From an uncultured Aquitalea sp. (GTDB taxonomy: Bacteria > Pseudomonadota > Gammaproteobacteria > Burkholderiales > Chromobacteriaceae): a stretch of 64,000 nt of DNA. The notes under the pieces are model-generated. The model was not told the origin of the DNA and made no database searches. It saw only the letters and a list, made by a program, of their open reading frames with translations. Below are positions 10,436-22,309 of the stretch, one piece after another. The first letter of the stretch is position 1; the number at the start of each line of letters is the position of its first letter. The stretch spans positions 62,001-126,000 of the forward strand of contig NZ_CAMFLA010000013.1 of the NCBI RefSeq assembly GCF_945957525.1. Direction: 5' to 3'. The position numbers were made by a program, and so were the translations under genes.

Positions 10436-10469
10436 CTTCCTTTTACCCCCTGACATAGGCAGCGCAACC

Positions 10470-11843
10470 ATGCTCAACGTGTACAACACACTGACCCGCC
10501 AGAAAGAAGTCTTCCGTCCTATCGAAGCCGGCAAGGTGCGTATGTACGTCTGTGGCATGACCGTGTATGACCTCTGTCACATCGGCCATGCCCGCATGCT
10601 GGCCGCCTTTGATGTGATCTACCGCTGGCTGCGCGAATCCGGTTACGACGTGACCTATGTGCGCAACATCACCGACATCGAAGACAAGATCATCAATCGC
10701 GCGCTGGAGCGCGGCATCAGCCCGGAGCAGTTGGTGGAGGAAACCATCGCTGACATGCATCAGGACGCCGCCGCGCTGGGCCTGTTGCCGCCCACGTTCG
10801 AACCGCGCGCCACCCATCATGTGGGCGGTATGATTGCGCTGATCGAGCAACTTGTCGCCAACGGCAAAGCCTATCCGGCGGCCAATGGCGATGTGTACTA
10901 CGCCGTGCGCGAATTTGAAGGCTACGGTAAGCTGTCGGGCCGCACGCTGGACAAACTGCGCGCCGGCGAGCGCGTGGAAATCGACCCCAACAAGCGCGAT
11001 CCGCTGGACTTCGTGCTGTGGAAGGCCGCCAAGCCGGGCGAGCCGTCCTGGGACAGCCCCTGGGGCCCCGGTCGTCCGGGCTGGCACATCGAGTGCTCGG
11101 TGATGAGTTGCCATCATCTGGGTGAGCATTTCGACATTCACGGCGGCGGCGAGGACCTGCAGTTCCCGCACCACGAGAATGAAATCGCCCAGTCCGAAGG
11201 CGCCCACGGCCATCAGTACGTGAACTACTGGCTGCACAACGGCTTTATCAATGTGGACGGCGAGAAGATGTCCAAGAGCCTGGGCAACTTCTTCACCATC
11301 CGCGACGTGCTGCAGCATTTCGATGGCGAGGTGGTGCGTTTCTTCATCGTGCGCAGCCACTATCGCAGCCCGGTGAACTACACCGACAGCATTCTCAACG
11401 ACGCCAAGCAGGGGCTGACCCGCCTTTATACCGCCTTGCGCGGGCTGAGCCTGCCGGCCTCCGACGGCATCGACTGGGCCAACCCCTACGCCGCCCGTTT
11501 CAAGGCGGCGATGGACGACGACTTCAGCACCTCCGAAGCCGTGGCGGTGCTGTTCGATCTGGCCGGCGAGGTCAACAAGAGCCGCGATCTGCAACAGGCG
11601 CGCCTGTTGAAGGATCTGGCCGGCGTGCTGGGTCTGTTGCAGCGCGACCCGGAGACTTTCCTGCAGGCCGGGGTGGGCGAGGGCGAGCTGTCCTCCGAGG
11701 AGGTGGAAGCCCTGATCGTGGCGCGCAAGGAAGCGCGCGCCAACAAGAACTGGGCAGAGTCCGACCGCATCCGCGACGAACTGCTGGCCAAGGGCATCGT
11801 GCTGGAAGACGGCGCTCAGGGCACCATCTGGCGTCGCCAGTAA
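10470..11843 (+). CDS. cysS: Cysteinyl-tRNA synthetase
   Basis: 457 residues, normal for the family. It charges tRNA-Cys. The first zinc cysteine and HIGH motif are in [19 protein letters not shown]. Further zinc ligands are in [10 protein letters not shown] and [27 protein letters not shown] is the KMSKS loop. The C-terminal DALR-type helical domain ends [13 protein letters not shown], the conserved tail. Monocistronic by context. Confidence 0.98.
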   Translation: MLNVYNTLTRQKEVFRPIEAGKVRMYVCGMTVYDLCHIGHARMLAAFDVIYRWLRESGYDVTYVRNITDIEDKIINRALERGISPEQLVEETIADMHQDAAALGLLPPTFEPRATHHVGGMIALIEQLVANGKAYPAANGDVYYAVREFEGYGKLSGRTLDKLRAGERVEIDPNKRDPLDFVLWKAAKPGEPSWDSPWGPGRPGWHIECSVMSCHHLGEHFDIHGGGEDLQFPHHENEIAQSEGAHGHQYVNYWLHNGFINVDGEKMSKSLGNFFTIRDVLQHFDGEVVRFFIVRSHYRSPVNYTDSILNDAKQGLTRLYTALRGLSLPASDGIDWANPYAARFKAAMDDDFSTSEAVAVLFDLAGEVNKSRDLQQARLLKDLAGVLGLLQRDPETFLQAGVGEGELSSEEVEALIVARKEARANKNWAESDRIRDELLAKGIVLEDGAQGTIWRRQ

Positions 11844-11885
11844 GTTTGGTGAGAGGTGTTTGGGCGCGCCTCGCTCCGGGCAGAC

Positions 11886-11914
11886 TTGTCAAGCCGGAGC
11901 GATGGGCGCATAAT
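11886..11914 (+). promoter_or_regulatory. Sigma-70-type promoter of rpmE
   Basis: TTGTCA at 11886-11891, a 17-base spacer, and CATAAT at 11909-11914, about 60 bases before the rpmE start. Spacing is ideal. Confidence 0.7.
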
Positions 11915-11975
11915 GCGCCTCTTGTTCATGCAGCACAGGCAAAACCCCTGTGCCCGTTAATCAAAGGAAGCTCAA

Positions 11976-12191
11976 ATGCGCGCTGACATTCATCCGAATT
12001 ACACGGCAGTGGAAGTTACCTGCTCCTGCGGTAACAAGTTCGCTACCAAATCCACCATGGCCAAAGACGCCTTCCACATTGAAGTGTGCTCCCAGTGCCA
12101 CCCGTTCTACACCGGCAAGCAGAAGATCGTTGACACTGCCGGTCGCGTTGACAAGTTCAACCAGAAGTTCGGCAGCTTCTTCAAGCGCTAA
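11976..12191 (+). CDS. rpmE: 50S ribosomal protein L31 (zinc-binding form)
   Basis: 71 residues: [20 protein letters not shown] at the N-terminus and a basic [14 protein letters not shown] end. Zinc-ligand cysteines are present in TCSCGN and VCSQCHPF, so this is the C+ type. A second, cysteine-free paralogue used under zinc starvation, if present, is not in this window. A clear promoter and terminator make this a monocistronic unit. Confidence 0.98.
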   Translation: MRADIHPNYTAVEVTCSCGNKFATKSTMAKDAFHIEVCSQCHPFYTGKQKIVDTAGRVDKFNQKFGSFFKR

Positions 12192-12212
12192 GCTTGCAAG
12201 AAACGGTAAGAC

Positions 12213-12241
12213 AAAAAAGGCAGCTTCGGCTGCCTTTTTTC
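12213..12241 (+). terminator. Rho-independent terminator of rpmE
   Basis: AAAAAAGGCAGC, TTCG loop, GCTGCCTTTTTT; symmetrical, so it could work in both directions. Confidence 0.92.
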
Positions 12242-12286
12242 GTTGCTGGCCATTAAAATGAGCGTTTCCCATTCCGGCGCGACCCG

Positions 12287-13930
12287 ATGCTGACGTACAC
12301 CCCGCAATCCGCCACCTTGCCGGCGCCAACGGAAAAACCGTGGGTGCTCTTGCTGCTCTGTTTCATCTGGCTGTGGCCCGGCGTCATCGGCCACGACCCC
12401 TGGAAGCCGGACGAACCCTATGTGATGGCTGTCATCGATGGCATGCTGCGCACGGGCAACTGGCTGCTACCCACGCTGGACGGCATGCCCTATCTCGACT
12501 ACCCGCCGCTGTACTACTGGGTGGCCGCCTGCTTCGTCAAACTGTTCTCTCCCTGGTTGCTGCCCGCGCATGACGCGGCCCGGCTGGCAACGCCGCTGTT
12601 CATGTCGCTGGCCTTGTTGCTGGCGGGGATGAGCGGGCGCGATCTGATCGGCCGTCGCCATGGCCGCAGCGTGGTGATGATCCTCATCGGCTGCATCGGG
12701 CTTATTGTCACCGGCCACTTGCTCAGTACCGTCACTGCCACTTTCGCCGGTTTCGCGGCGGCCTTCTATGCCCTGTCGCTTACCCTGCGTTCGCCCGGAT
12801 TGGCGGGCGCGGTATTGGGCGCGGCCACCAGCGCGATTTTCCTCAGTTCAAGCCTGCTGGAAGTCATGCTGATCTGGGCGGTGGCGGCCATGCTGCCCAC
12901 CTTCAGCGCCTGGCGCAACAAGCGCTACGCCATCACGCTGGCCATGGCATTGCTGGTGGCGGTGCCGGTGATGCTGATCTGGCCGATGCAACTGGCGCGC
13001 AGTTATCCGGCGCTATACCAAGTGTGGTGGCAGCACCATGCGCTGGGCCCCTTGAGCGGTTTCGGTCATGTCACGCTGTTTCACAGCTTTGGCTATTACA
13101 CCCTCAACGTGGTGTGGTTTGCCTGGCCGGCCTGGCCGCTGGCGGCCTGGACGCTGTTTCGCAGCCGCCGTTACGACGAGCCCTTGCTGCAACTGCCGCT
13201 GGTGTTTTTCGCCGTCATTCTCTTGCTGCTGACCCTGTCGGAAAACAAGAGCATGGAGTACGCCATGCCCTTGCTGTTGCCGTTGTCGGTGCTGGCTGCG
13301 GTGGAGCTGGACAATCTGCGGCGCGGCGCGGCGGCCTTCCTCAACTGGTTCGGTCTGATGACTTTCGGCTTCTTCGGCTTGCTGGTGTGGGCCGGTTGGG
13401 CGGCCATGAACTATGGCTGGCCGGAACGGCTGGCTGGCCGGGCGCAGTATTTCAGCCCCTACTATGTGCCGCACGTGTCGCTGGTGGCGGCCGTGTTCGC
13501 GCTCGTGGCCACTGCGGCCTGGGTATGGGCTGTGACGCGTCGCCATTTGAGAGGCCGGCAAGCGGTCACCAACTGGGCAGCGGGCATCACGCTGTTCTGG
13601 GGGCTGGCGCTGACCTTGTGGCTGCCCTGGCTGGATGCGGCCAAGAGTTACCGTCCGGTGGTGGAAAGCATGGTCAAGGCCATGCCGGCGGAGGCGCGCT
13701 GCGTGGCGACGGAAAGTCGCAATGTCATTGCCCGCATCAGCTGGCGGTACTACTCGGGCATCAATCTGGTGCCGTACCCTGCGGGCACGACCAGCCCCTG
13801 TGAATACGAACTGGTGATGCGCAGTCGTGAGCAAGGCTTGGCCGAGCCGGGTTGGCAGCTGATCTGGCAAGGCGCGCGTCCGCGCGAGAAGGTGGAATTG
13901 TTCGGCCTGATGCGGCGGATGAATCACTGA
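12287..13930 (+). CDS. ArnT-like GT39 membrane glycosyltransferase
   Basis: 547 residues, with about ten to twelve hydrophobic segments. The N-terminal GHDPWKPDEPYVMAVIDGML carries the acidic DE pair typical of the GT39/PMT_2 family, followed by a LDYPPLYYWVAA loop motif. Family members move a sugar from a polyprenyl-phosphate carrier to lipid A or protein in the periplasm; ArnT itself adds aminoarabinose to lipid A. None of the arn biosynthesis genes is nearby, so the sugar and acceptor cannot be named. Overlapping reverse frames are shadows. Confidence 0.85.
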   Translation: MLTYTPQSATLPAPTEKPWVLLLLCFIWLWPGVIGHDPWKPDEPYVMAVIDGMLRTGNWLLPTLDGMPYLDYPPLYYWVAACFVKLFSPWLLPAHDAARLATPLFMSLALLLAGMSGRDLIGRRHGRSVVMILIGCIGLIVTGHLLSTVTATFAGFAAAFYALSLTLRSPGLAGAVLGAATSAIFLSSSLLEVMLIWAVAAMLPTFSAWRNKRYAITLAMALLVAVPVMLIWPMQLARSYPALYQVWWQHHALGPLSGFGHVTLFHSFGYYTLNVVWFAWPAWPLAAWTLFRSRRYDEPLLQLPLVFFAVILLLLTLSENKSMEYAMPLLLPLSVLAAVELDNLRRGAAAFLNWFGLMTFGFFGLLVWAGWAAMNYGWPERLAGRAQYFSPYYVPHVSLVAAVFALVATAAWVWAVTRRHLRGRQAVTNWAAGITLFWGLALTLWLPWLDAAKSYRPVVESMVKAMPAEARCVATESRNVIARISWRYYSGINLVPYPAGTTSPCEYELVMRSREQGLAEPGWQLIWQGARPREKVELFGLMRRMNH

Positions 13931-14011
13931 ACAAACAGGATGGAAAAACCGCAACGCGCCGGGTGATGCAAGTCGCCGGCGCGTTTTTGCTGGGCCGATG
14001 TTTGCCAAGAG

Positions 14012-14115
14012 CGGCTAGCAAAAATACTGCGCCACGGCTGAGGGCTAGCCCGCTTGCGCAGGCAGTGCAGGGCGTAAGACCTGGAGGCGCATGGCTGGAG
14101 GGGCTTTGTCAGCGG
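14012..14115 (+). repeat. Correia-like inverted-repeat element, copy A
   Basis: About 104 bp starting CGGCTAGCAAAAA and ending CTTTGTCAGCGGGC, imperfect terminal inverted repeats. The core CGCAGGCAGTGCAGGGCGTA followed by AGACCTGGAGGCGCA aligns with copy B at the same offset. The right end overlaps the stop codon of the hemerythrin-like gene. Confidence 0.65.
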
Positions 14116-14522
14116 GCTTCCAGCAAGGCCGCCAGGCTGGGAAAGTCCGGCATGTTCTGCGCCAGTGGAAACACTACCCGCTCTTCATAGCGCACATGTT
14201 GTTGCAGTAGTTGGCCGAAGGCGGCCAGTTTTTCCGGGCTGGCCAGATCGGGTTCCAGCAGCTGTCTGCGCATCAGTTCGTGTTCCTGACTGATGCGCTG
14301 GGCCATGATGTCTTTGCCCTGCCGGAGCAGCCAGGGCAGCAAGGTGGCTTCTTCCTCGGCGAAATGCGGGGCGAGGCTGCTGTCCCAGGCTTCGCGCAGC
14401 CTGGCCGCCAGGGTTTCTCGCTCGGGCAGCGAATGCTCGGCCGCGCGCAGCGCCCGCGCAGCCAGCGACAGCGCGGTATGGTGTTCTCTGGAAAACCCGG
14501 ACAGGGCAGGATGGCGTTGCAT
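14109..14522 (-). CDS. Hemerythrin domain-containing protein
   Basis: 137 residues from MQRHPALSGFSREHHTALS at 14522, preceded by AAGGAG eight bases upstream. Hemerythrins bind O2 or sense redox/iron at a di-iron site held in a four-helix bundle. Likely ligands are visible in REHHTALSLA, HFAEEEATLLP, SQEHELMRR and QHVRYEERVVFPL. No signal peptide, so cytoplasmic. Its stop codon lies inside the right end of repeat copy A, suggesting the C-terminus was reset by that element. It lies downstream of acetoacetyl-CoA synthetase on the same strand (145 bp gap). Confidence 0.88.
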   Translation of the reverse strand: MQRHPALSGFSREHHTALSLAARALRAAEHSLPERETLAARLREAWDSSLAPHFAEEEATLLPWLLRQGKDIMAQRISQEHELMRRQLLEPDLASPEKLAAFGQLLQQHVRYEERVVFPLAQNMPDFPSLAALLEAR

Positions 14523-14667
14523 GGCGGACTCCTTGGTATGCCCCGAGTATGCGCGCGGGCGCTGAGCGGGCTCCTTGACCGCGCTCAACGCAAACGGGGC
14601 CGCTGGCGGCGGCCCCGGATGACACAGTACAGCAGCGCCATGCCTGACAACGGCCTTGGCGCGTCTC

Positions 14668-16623
<1,956 letters not shown>

Positions 16624-16648
16624 GATGGGGTATCTCCTCTTTAGAGCC

Positions 16649-16750
16649 ACTAACAAAACCTCGTAGAGACCCTGAACAAGGCGCGCCGACGCAGGCAGTA
16701 CAAGAAGTACGACAAGGAGGCGCAACGCCGGGACCGGGGTTGGGTTAGCG
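16649..16750 (+). repeat. Correia-like inverted-repeat element, copy B
   Basis: About 102 bp with ends CACTAACAAAACC and GGGGTTGGGTTAGCG. The core holds GGCGCGCCGACGCAGGCAG, then TACAAGAAGTA and GGAGGCGCAACGCC. As I recall them, Neisseria Correia (NEMIS) elements have the same order: TAACAAAAA end, GACAAGGCG, GCAGACAGTACAAATAGTACG, GGCGAGGCAACGCC, TTTTTGTTA end. Lies in the 5' leader of aacS. Confidence 0.75.
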
Positions 16751-16898
16751 GGTCTTTATCAGGAGCGGCTTGCATCCCCGGCCATGGCTTGCCCCGCTCA
16801 GGCGAGGGCGCGGCGCCAGGCGGGCTCGGCCGCTCCGCTGTGGCCGGCGATGACGGGTGCTGCGTCCGTCCCGACGGCTCTTGTCATGTGGATAAGGC

Positions 16899-17795
16899 TC
16901 AGACTTCAGGGCGACCAAGCGCCCGCGCAACGCGGGAGTCTGGCTCGCGGCCCAGCAGGCCGGCAACAAACCAGGTGGCCGCCACCAGTCGCGACAGATC
17001 AACGCCGGTGGCCACGCCCAGGCCCTGCATCAGGTAGACCACATCTTCCGTAGCCACATTGCCTGACGCTCCACGAGCATAAGGGCAGCCGCCCAGGCCG
17101 GCAACGGAAGAATCGAATGTCCTGAGGCCTGCGCCAAAAGACGCATGAATGTTGCTGATGGCCATGCCGTAAGTATCGTGAAAGTGGCCTGCCAACTGGT
17201 TCATTGGCACGAACTTGCTCACGGCCTCCAGCATGTCCAGCACCGTATTGGGTGTGCCCACGCCAATGGTGTCGCCCAGCGAGATTTCATAGCAGCCCAT
17301 GTCGAGCAGGCGGGCGGCCACCTCCGCCACCTTGGCCGGTGCGATGCGACCCTCGTATGGGCAAGCCACCACGCAGGAAACATAGCCGCGCACCCGCACA
17401 TTGTGCCGGCGGGCGGTGGCCATCACGCTGTCGAAGCGGGCCAGGCTCTCGGCGATGCTGGCGTTGATGTTTTTCTGGCTGAAGCTTTCGCTGGCGGCGC
17501 CAAACACGGCGATCTCTCTCACGCCAGCTTCCAGCGCTTGCTCCATGCCCTTGTCGTTGGGCACCAGCACCGGGTAGTTCACCGGCCCGGACAGCGGCAG
17601 CGCCTTGAGCACCGCCAGGCTGTCCGCCATCTGCGGCACCCATTTGGGCGAGACAAAGGCCCCGGCCTCGATGGTGTTAAGGCCGGCTTCGGCCAACTTG
17701 CGGATCAGCGCCAGCTTGTCGTTGGTGCCTACCGCCTGTTTTTCGTTTTGCAGGCCGTCGCGCGGGCCCACTTCCACCAGTTTTACCGTTTCCAT
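16899..17795 (-). CDS. liuE: Hydroxymethylglutaryl-CoA lyase
   Basis: 298 residues. It splits HMG-CoA to acetyl-CoA and acetoacetate, the last step of leucine catabolism. Visible motifs: GPRDGLQNEKQ (substrate-binding arginine), GHFHDTYGMA (metal-binding HxH) and GGCPYARGASGNVATED with the catalytic cysteine. Start METVKLVEVGPRDG at 17795. It follows the carboxylase alpha subunit gene by 31 bases and belongs to the liu operon. Confidence 0.96.
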   Translation of the reverse strand: METVKLVEVGPRDGLQNEKQAVGTNDKLALIRKLAEAGLNTIEAGAFVSPKWVPQMADSLAVLKALPLSGPVNYPVLVPNDKGMEQALEAGVREIAVFGAASESFSQKNINASIAESLARFDSVMATARRHNVRVRGYVSCVVACPYEGRIAPAKVAEVAARLLDMGCYEISLGDTIGVGTPNTVLDMLEAVSKFVPMNQLAGHFHDTYGMAISNIHASFGAGLRTFDSSVAGLGGCPYARGASGNVATEDVVYLMQGLGVATGVDLSRLVAATWFVAGLLGREPDSRVARALGRPEV

Positions 17796-17826
17796 ATCGC
17801 CACCTTGCCTTGCTGCGCCTTGCTTG

Positions 17827-19782
17827 TCATGCCGCTTCGAAATCCACCAGTTCGTCGCCGTCGCACACTTGTTCGCCGGCGGCGAAGAAGCAGGCCTTTA
17901 CGACGCCGTCGGCCGGCGCGCTGATGGTGTGCTCCATCTTCATGGCTTCCAGAATCAATAGCGGCTGGCCTTTTTCCACTTTGCTGCCGGCTGCGGCCAG
18001 CACCGCCACCACCCGGCCCGGCATCGGGGCCTTGAGATGGGTTTCACCGTGTAGTTCGGCGGCGGCTATGGCGAAGGGGTCGTGCCATTGCACACTGACG
18101 ATGCCGTCTTCGGCAAACATCACCCGCTGCTTGCCGTGGCGCACCACGTCGGCTGTCAGGCGTTTGCCGTCCAGTATGGCGGTGAGGCGTTCGCCGACCA
18201 GTTCGGCTCGGGCCTGATACGACACCTCGCCTACGCGCACCAGAAAGTCGTCGCGCTGATGCGTCAGCGCCAGCGACCAGCGCTGGTCTTCCTGTTCAAA
18301 CACCTGGCGGCTTTGCAGCTGACCATTCAAGCGCCAGCCAGAGGGCAGGTCGGAGGGGGAGGCCGTGGCCAGGGTTTCCGCCAGCGCCAACAGCGCCAGG
18401 CTTTGTGGCGTGGGAGCGGCCGGCGGCGGCAACAGATCGTCGTGATGACGGGCGATCAGGCCGGTATCCACCTCGCCGCTGGCAAAGCTGTGATGCCGTA
18501 CGATGCGGCGCAGGAAGGGAATGTTGGTGCTGACTCCCACAACCTGATACTGGCCCAACGCGGCATCCAGTTGCGCCAGCGCCGCTTCGCGCGTGTCGCC
18601 CCAGACAATCAGCTTGGCGATCATCGGATCGTAAAACGGGGTGATGGTGTCGCCCTGCGTCACGCCGGTGTCTACCCGCACTTGCGCGGTTTCTTGCGGC
18701 GGCCGCAGGTGGATGAGCGTGCCGGTGGCTGGCAAGAAGCCTTTGTCCGGGTCTTCCGCGTAGATGCGGGCCTCGATGGCGTGACCGTGGATGCGCAGGG
18801 CGTCTTGCTGCAGCGGGAGCGGCTGGCCATTGGCCACCATCAGTTGCCAGGCCACCAGATCTTGCTCGGTGATCATTTCCGTTACCGGGTGCTCCACTTG
18901 CAGGCGGGTGTTCATTTCCATGAAGTAGAAACGGCCGCTGTCCACATCCATGATGAATTCCACCGTGCCGGCGCCCACATAGCCCACGGCGCGGGCGGCG
19001 GCGCAGGCGGCCTCGCCCATGGCGCGGCGGGTGTCGGCGGGCAGGTGAGGCGCGGGCGCTTCTTCCAGTACTTTCTGGTGGCGGCGCTGCACCGAGCAAT
19101 CGCGCTCGAACAGATAAACGCAGCTGCCGTGCTGGTCGGCGAACACCTGGATTTCCACATGGCGCGGGCGGGTCAGGTATTTCTCCACCAGCACTTTGTC
19201 ATCGCCGAAGCTGGCGCGGGCTTCGCGCTGGCAGGAGGCGAGGGCGGCGGCGAAATCGGCCGCCGCCTCCACGATGCGCATGCCCTTGCCACCGCCGCCG
19301 GCGCTGGCCTTGATCAACACCGGATAGCCGATGCCGTCGGCTTGCTGTTGCAGAAAGTCGGGCTGCTGATTGTCACCGTGATAACCGGGCACCAGCGGCA
19401 CGGCTGCCGTTTCCATCAGTGCTTTGGCGGCGGATTTGCTGCCCATGGCGGCGATGGCGGCGGCCGGGGGGCCGATGAAGCTGATGCCGGCGTTGGCGCA
19501 GGCTTCGGCAAACCCTTCGTTTTCCGAGAGGAAACCGTAGCCGGGGTGAATGGCCTCCGCGCCGCTTTGGTGGGCAATGTCCAGAATCAGCTCGGCCTTG
19601 AGATAAGACTCTGCGGCTGGCGCCGGGCCGAGGCGCCAGGCCTCGTCGGCCATTTTGACGAAACGGGCGTCGGCGTCGGCATCGGAATACACAGCCACGG
19701 TGCGCATGCCCATTTGCCGTGCGGTCTTGATGACGCGGCAAGCAATTTCGCCGCGATTGGCGATGAGGATTTTCTTGAACAT
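17827..19782 (-). CDS. liuD: 3-methylcrotonyl-CoA carboxylase, biotin-containing alpha subunit
   Basis: 651 residues from MFKKILIANRGEIACRVIKT at 19782, with AAGGA upstream; longer upstream frames lack family sequence. Order of domains: biotin carboxylase N-domain, ATP-grasp (KASAGGGGKGMRIV), biotin carboxylase C-domain (MNTRLQVEHPVTE), a BT-type linker, then a biotinyl domain with the attachment lysine in EAMKMEHTI. It carboxylates biotin for transfer by the beta subunit to 3-methylcrotonyl-CoA. Neighbouring liuB, liuC and ivd decide between this and other acyl-CoA carboxylases. Confidence 0.95.
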   Translation of the reverse strand: MFKKILIANRGEIACRVIKTARQMGMRTVAVYSDADADARFVKMADEAWRLGPAPAAESYLKAELILDIAHQSGAEAIHPGYGFLSENEGFAEACANAGISFIGPPAAAIAAMGSKSAAKALMETAAVPLVPGYHGDNQQPDFLQQQADGIGYPVLIKASAGGGGKGMRIVEAAADFAAALASCQREARASFGDDKVLVEKYLTRPRHVEIQVFADQHGSCVYLFERDCSVQRRHQKVLEEAPAPHLPADTRRAMGEAACAAARAVGYVGAGTVEFIMDVDSGRFYFMEMNTRLQVEHPVTEMITEQDLVAWQLMVANGQPLPLQQDALRIHGHAIEARIYAEDPDKGFLPATGTLIHLRPPQETAQVRVDTGVTQGDTITPFYDPMIAKLIVWGDTREAALAQLDAALGQYQVVGVSTNIPFLRRIVRHHSFASGEVDTGLIARHHDDLLPPPAAPTPQSLALLALAETLATASPSDLPSGWRLNGQLQSRQVFEQEDQRWSLALTHQRDDFLVRVGEVSYQARAELVGERLTAILDGKRLTADVVRHGKQRVMFAEDGIVSVQWHDPFAIAAAELHGETHLKAPMPGRVVAVLAAAGSKVEKGQPLLILEAMKMEHTISAPADGVVKACFFAAGEQVCDGDELVDFEAA

Positions 19783-19792
19783 GGGGGCGTCC

Positions 19793-20590
19793 TTATTGTT
19801 CTTGCTGCCAGACGGGCGGACGTTTGTCGAAGAAGGCGGCCAGCCCTTCGCGGGCCTCGCGACCGACACGGGTGCCGGCGATGCGGCTGGCGGTATCGGC
19901 CAGCAGGTCATCGTCCCAGGGCGAGCCTTCATGCAGAGCCGCCAGCAGGTCTTTGGCTGCGGAGAGCGCTTGCGGGCCGCCTTGCGCCAGTTCGGCGGCG
20001 ATGTGGGCTATGCGGGCGTCCAGTTCGGCTGCATCCACTACTTCGTGAACCAGACCGATGCGTGCTGCGGTGGCGGCGTCGACGCGTTCGGCGCTGAGGA
20101 AGTAGCGCCGCGCCTGCCGCCAGCCGATGGCGTCGGCCACATAGGGGCCGATGGTGGCGGGAATCAGCCCAAGTCGCACTTCGGTCAGCGCAAAGCGGGC
20201 GTTGGCAGTGGCGATAGCCACGTCGCAGACCGCGGTAAGACCGGTGCCGCCGGCCATGGCCGCGCCGTGAACGCGGGCGATGACCGGTTTTTTGCTGCGA
20301 TAGATGGCTTTGAGCATGGCGGCCAGCTTGTTGGCGTCAGCCAGGTTTTCCGCTTCGCTGTAGCCGGCAGCGCGACGCATCCAGTCCAGGTCCGCGCCGG
20401 CGGAGAAGCTCTTGCCTCGCCCGGCCAGCACGATGACGCGTACGGTGTCGTCGGTTTGTAGTTGGCCGAAGGCCGATGTCAGCTCGGCAATCAGCGTTTC
20501 ATTCATGGCGTTGTGCAGGTCGGGCCGGTTCATCCATACCGTGGCTACCTTGCCCTGATGTTCGATTTCCAGCGTGCTGTAACGGTTCAT
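19793..20590 (-). CDS. liuC: Methylglutaconyl-CoA hydratase (enoyl-CoA hydratase family)
   Basis: 265 residues, crotonase fold. Oxyanion-hole segments are GKSFSAGADLDWMR and HGAAMAGGTGLTAVCD. The DLDWM variant is common in the 3-methylglutaconyl-CoA hydratases of leucine pathways. It hydrates 3-methylglutaconyl-CoA to HMG-CoA. The gene lies 10 bases upstream of liuD and 10 bases after liuB, so translation is probably coupled within the operon. Confidence 0.93.
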   Translation of the reverse strand: MNRYSTLEIEHQGKVATVWMNRPDLHNAMNETLIAELTSAFGQLQTDDTVRVIVLAGRGKSFSAGADLDWMRRAAGYSEAENLADANKLAAMLKAIYRSKKPVIARVHGAAMAGGTGLTAVCDVAIATANARFALTEVRLGLIPATIGPYVADAIGWRQARRYFLSAERVDAATAARIGLVHEVVDAAELDARIAHIAAELAQGGPQALSAAKDLLAALHEGSPWDDDLLADTASRIAGTRVGREAREGLAAFFDKRPPVWQQEQ

Positions 20591-20600
20591 GGCCGGGTCC

Positions 20601-22199
20601 TTACAGGCGGAATACGCCGAAGCGGGTGGGTTCGATGGGGGCGGACAGCGCGGCGTCCAGCGCCATGGCGAGCACGTCGCGGGTCTGGGCCGGGTCGATC
20701 ACGCCGTCGTCCCAGAGGCGGGCGCTGGCGTAGTAGGGGTGGCCCTGGCGTTCGTATTGCTCTCGCACCGGCGCTTTCAACGCTTCTTCTTGTTCGGCGG
20801 AGAAGGCGTCGCCCAGCTGCTCTTTCTTTACTTGCGCCAGCACGCCGGCGGCTTGTTCGCCGCCCATTACCGAGATGCGGCTGTTGGGCCACATCCAGAG
20901 GAAACGCGGCGAGTAAGCGCGGCCGCACATGCCGTAGTTGCCGGCACCGAAGCTGCCGCCGATCAGTACGGTGAACTTGGGCACGCGGGCGCAGGCCACG
21001 GCGGTGACCAGTTTGGCGCCGTCCTTGGCGATGCCGCCGTTTTCGTATTTCTTGCCCACCATGAAGCCGGTGATGTTTTGCAGGAAGATCAGCGGGATGC
21101 CTCGCTGGCAGCACAGTTCGACAAAGTGCGCGCCCTTGAGCGCGGATTCGGAAAACAGAATGCCGTTGTTGGCGATGATGCCTACCCGGTAGCCGTTGAG
21201 CCGGGCGAAGCCGGTGACCAGCGTGGCGCCGTAGTTTTGCTTGAATTCGTCGAAGTCCGAGTCATCCACCAGCCGGGCGATGATTTCGCGCACGTCGAAC
21301 GGTTTTTTCGGATCCGCCGGAATCACGCCGTAAATGTCTTCCGGCGCGTAGCGCGGCGGGCGCGCGTCGGCGCGGTCCAGCCGGCCTTGTTTGCTCCAAT
21401 TGAGATCGGCCACGATGCGGCGGGCGATGGACAGGGCATGGGCATCGTTTTGCGCCAGATGGTCGGCCACGCCCGAGATGCGGGTATGCACATCGCCGCC
21501 GCCCAGTTCTTCGGCCGACACTACCTCGCCGGTGGCGGCTTTCACCAGCGGCGGGCCGCCCAGGAAGATGGTGCCTTGTTCCTTGACGATGACGGTTTCG
21601 TCGCTCATGGCCGGTACGTAAGCGCCGCCGGCGGTGCAGCTGCCCATCACTACGGCGATTTGCGGAATGCCTTCGGCCGACAGGTTGGCCTGATTGAAGA
21701 AGATGCGGCCAAAGTGTTCCTTGTCGGGAAACACCTCATCCTGCAGTGGCAGGAAGGCGCCGCCGGAGTCCACCAAGTAGACGCAGGGCAGGCGGTTTTC
21801 CCGGGCGATTTCCTGCGCGCGCAGGTGCTTTTTCACCGTCATCGGGTAATAGGTGCCGCCTTTGACGGTGGCGTCGTTGGCGATGATCAGGCAGTCGATG
21901 CCGCTGATGCGGCCGATGCCGCTGATCAGGCTGGCGCCGGGCGCGTCGCCGCCGTACATCCCGTAGGCGGCCAGCTGCGACAGTTCCAGAAACGGTGCGC
22001 CGGGGTCCAGCAGCAGGTTGATGCGCTCGCGCGGCAGCAGCTTGCCCTTGGCGACATGCTTGTCGCGCGCCTTGTCACCGCCACCCTGCGCGGCCTGGGC
22101 CACCTTCTCTTCGAGATCGGCCACCAGCGCGCGCATGCGCTCGGCGTTGGCCTGGAAGTCGGCGGCGCGAGGCGAAAGTTTGGATTCGATGATGGGCAT
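20601..22199 (-). CDS. liuB: 3-methylcrotonyl-CoA carboxylase, carboxyltransferase beta subunit
   Basis: 532 residues, start [20 protein letters not shown]. Carboxyltransferase halves are visible: [19 protein letters not shown] with [17 protein letters not shown] in the first, and [20 protein letters not shown] with [16 protein letters not shown] in the second. It moves carboxyl from biotin on the alpha subunit to 3-methylcrotonyl-CoA. Close spacing to liuC and liuD supports one complex and one transcript. Confidence 0.95.
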   Translation of the reverse strand: MPIIESKLSPRAADFQANAERMRALVADLEEKVAQAAQGGGDKARDKHVAKGKLLPRERINLLLDPGAPFLELSQLAAYGMYGGDAPGASLISGIGRISGIDCLIIANDATVKGGTYYPMTVKKHLRAQEIARENRLPCVYLVDSGGAFLPLQDEVFPDKEHFGRIFFNQANLSAEGIPQIAVVMGSCTAGGAYVPAMSDETVIVKEQGTIFLGGPPLVKAATGEVVSAEELGGGDVHTRISGVADHLAQNDAHALSIARRIVADLNWSKQGRLDRADARPPRYAPEDIYGVIPADPKKPFDVREIIARLVDDSDFDEFKQNYGATLVTGFARLNGYRVGIIANNGILFSESALKGAHFVELCCQRGIPLIFLQNITGFMVGKKYENGGIAKDGAKLVTAVACARVPKFTVLIGGSFGAGNYGMCGRAYSPRFLWMWPNSRISVMGGEQAAGVLAQVKKEQLGDAFSAEQEEALKAPVREQYERQGHPYYASARLWDDGVIDPAQTRDVLAMALDAALSAPIEPTRFGVFRL

Positions 22200-22309
22200 G
22201 ATTTTAAGGAGTCGGTGATGTTGTGAATGGGGAGTGGTAGCGCCCGCTCCCCGTCATGTTTCAGCAGCGGGGGAGCAGGCATTTTATTTCCCACTCGCCG
22301 CCCCTGTAT

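Noticed and set aside
18082-20097. 671-residue open frame on the + strand
   Set aside because: Shadow of liuD and liuC, both of which have clear motifs, spacing and ribosome sites on the minus strand.
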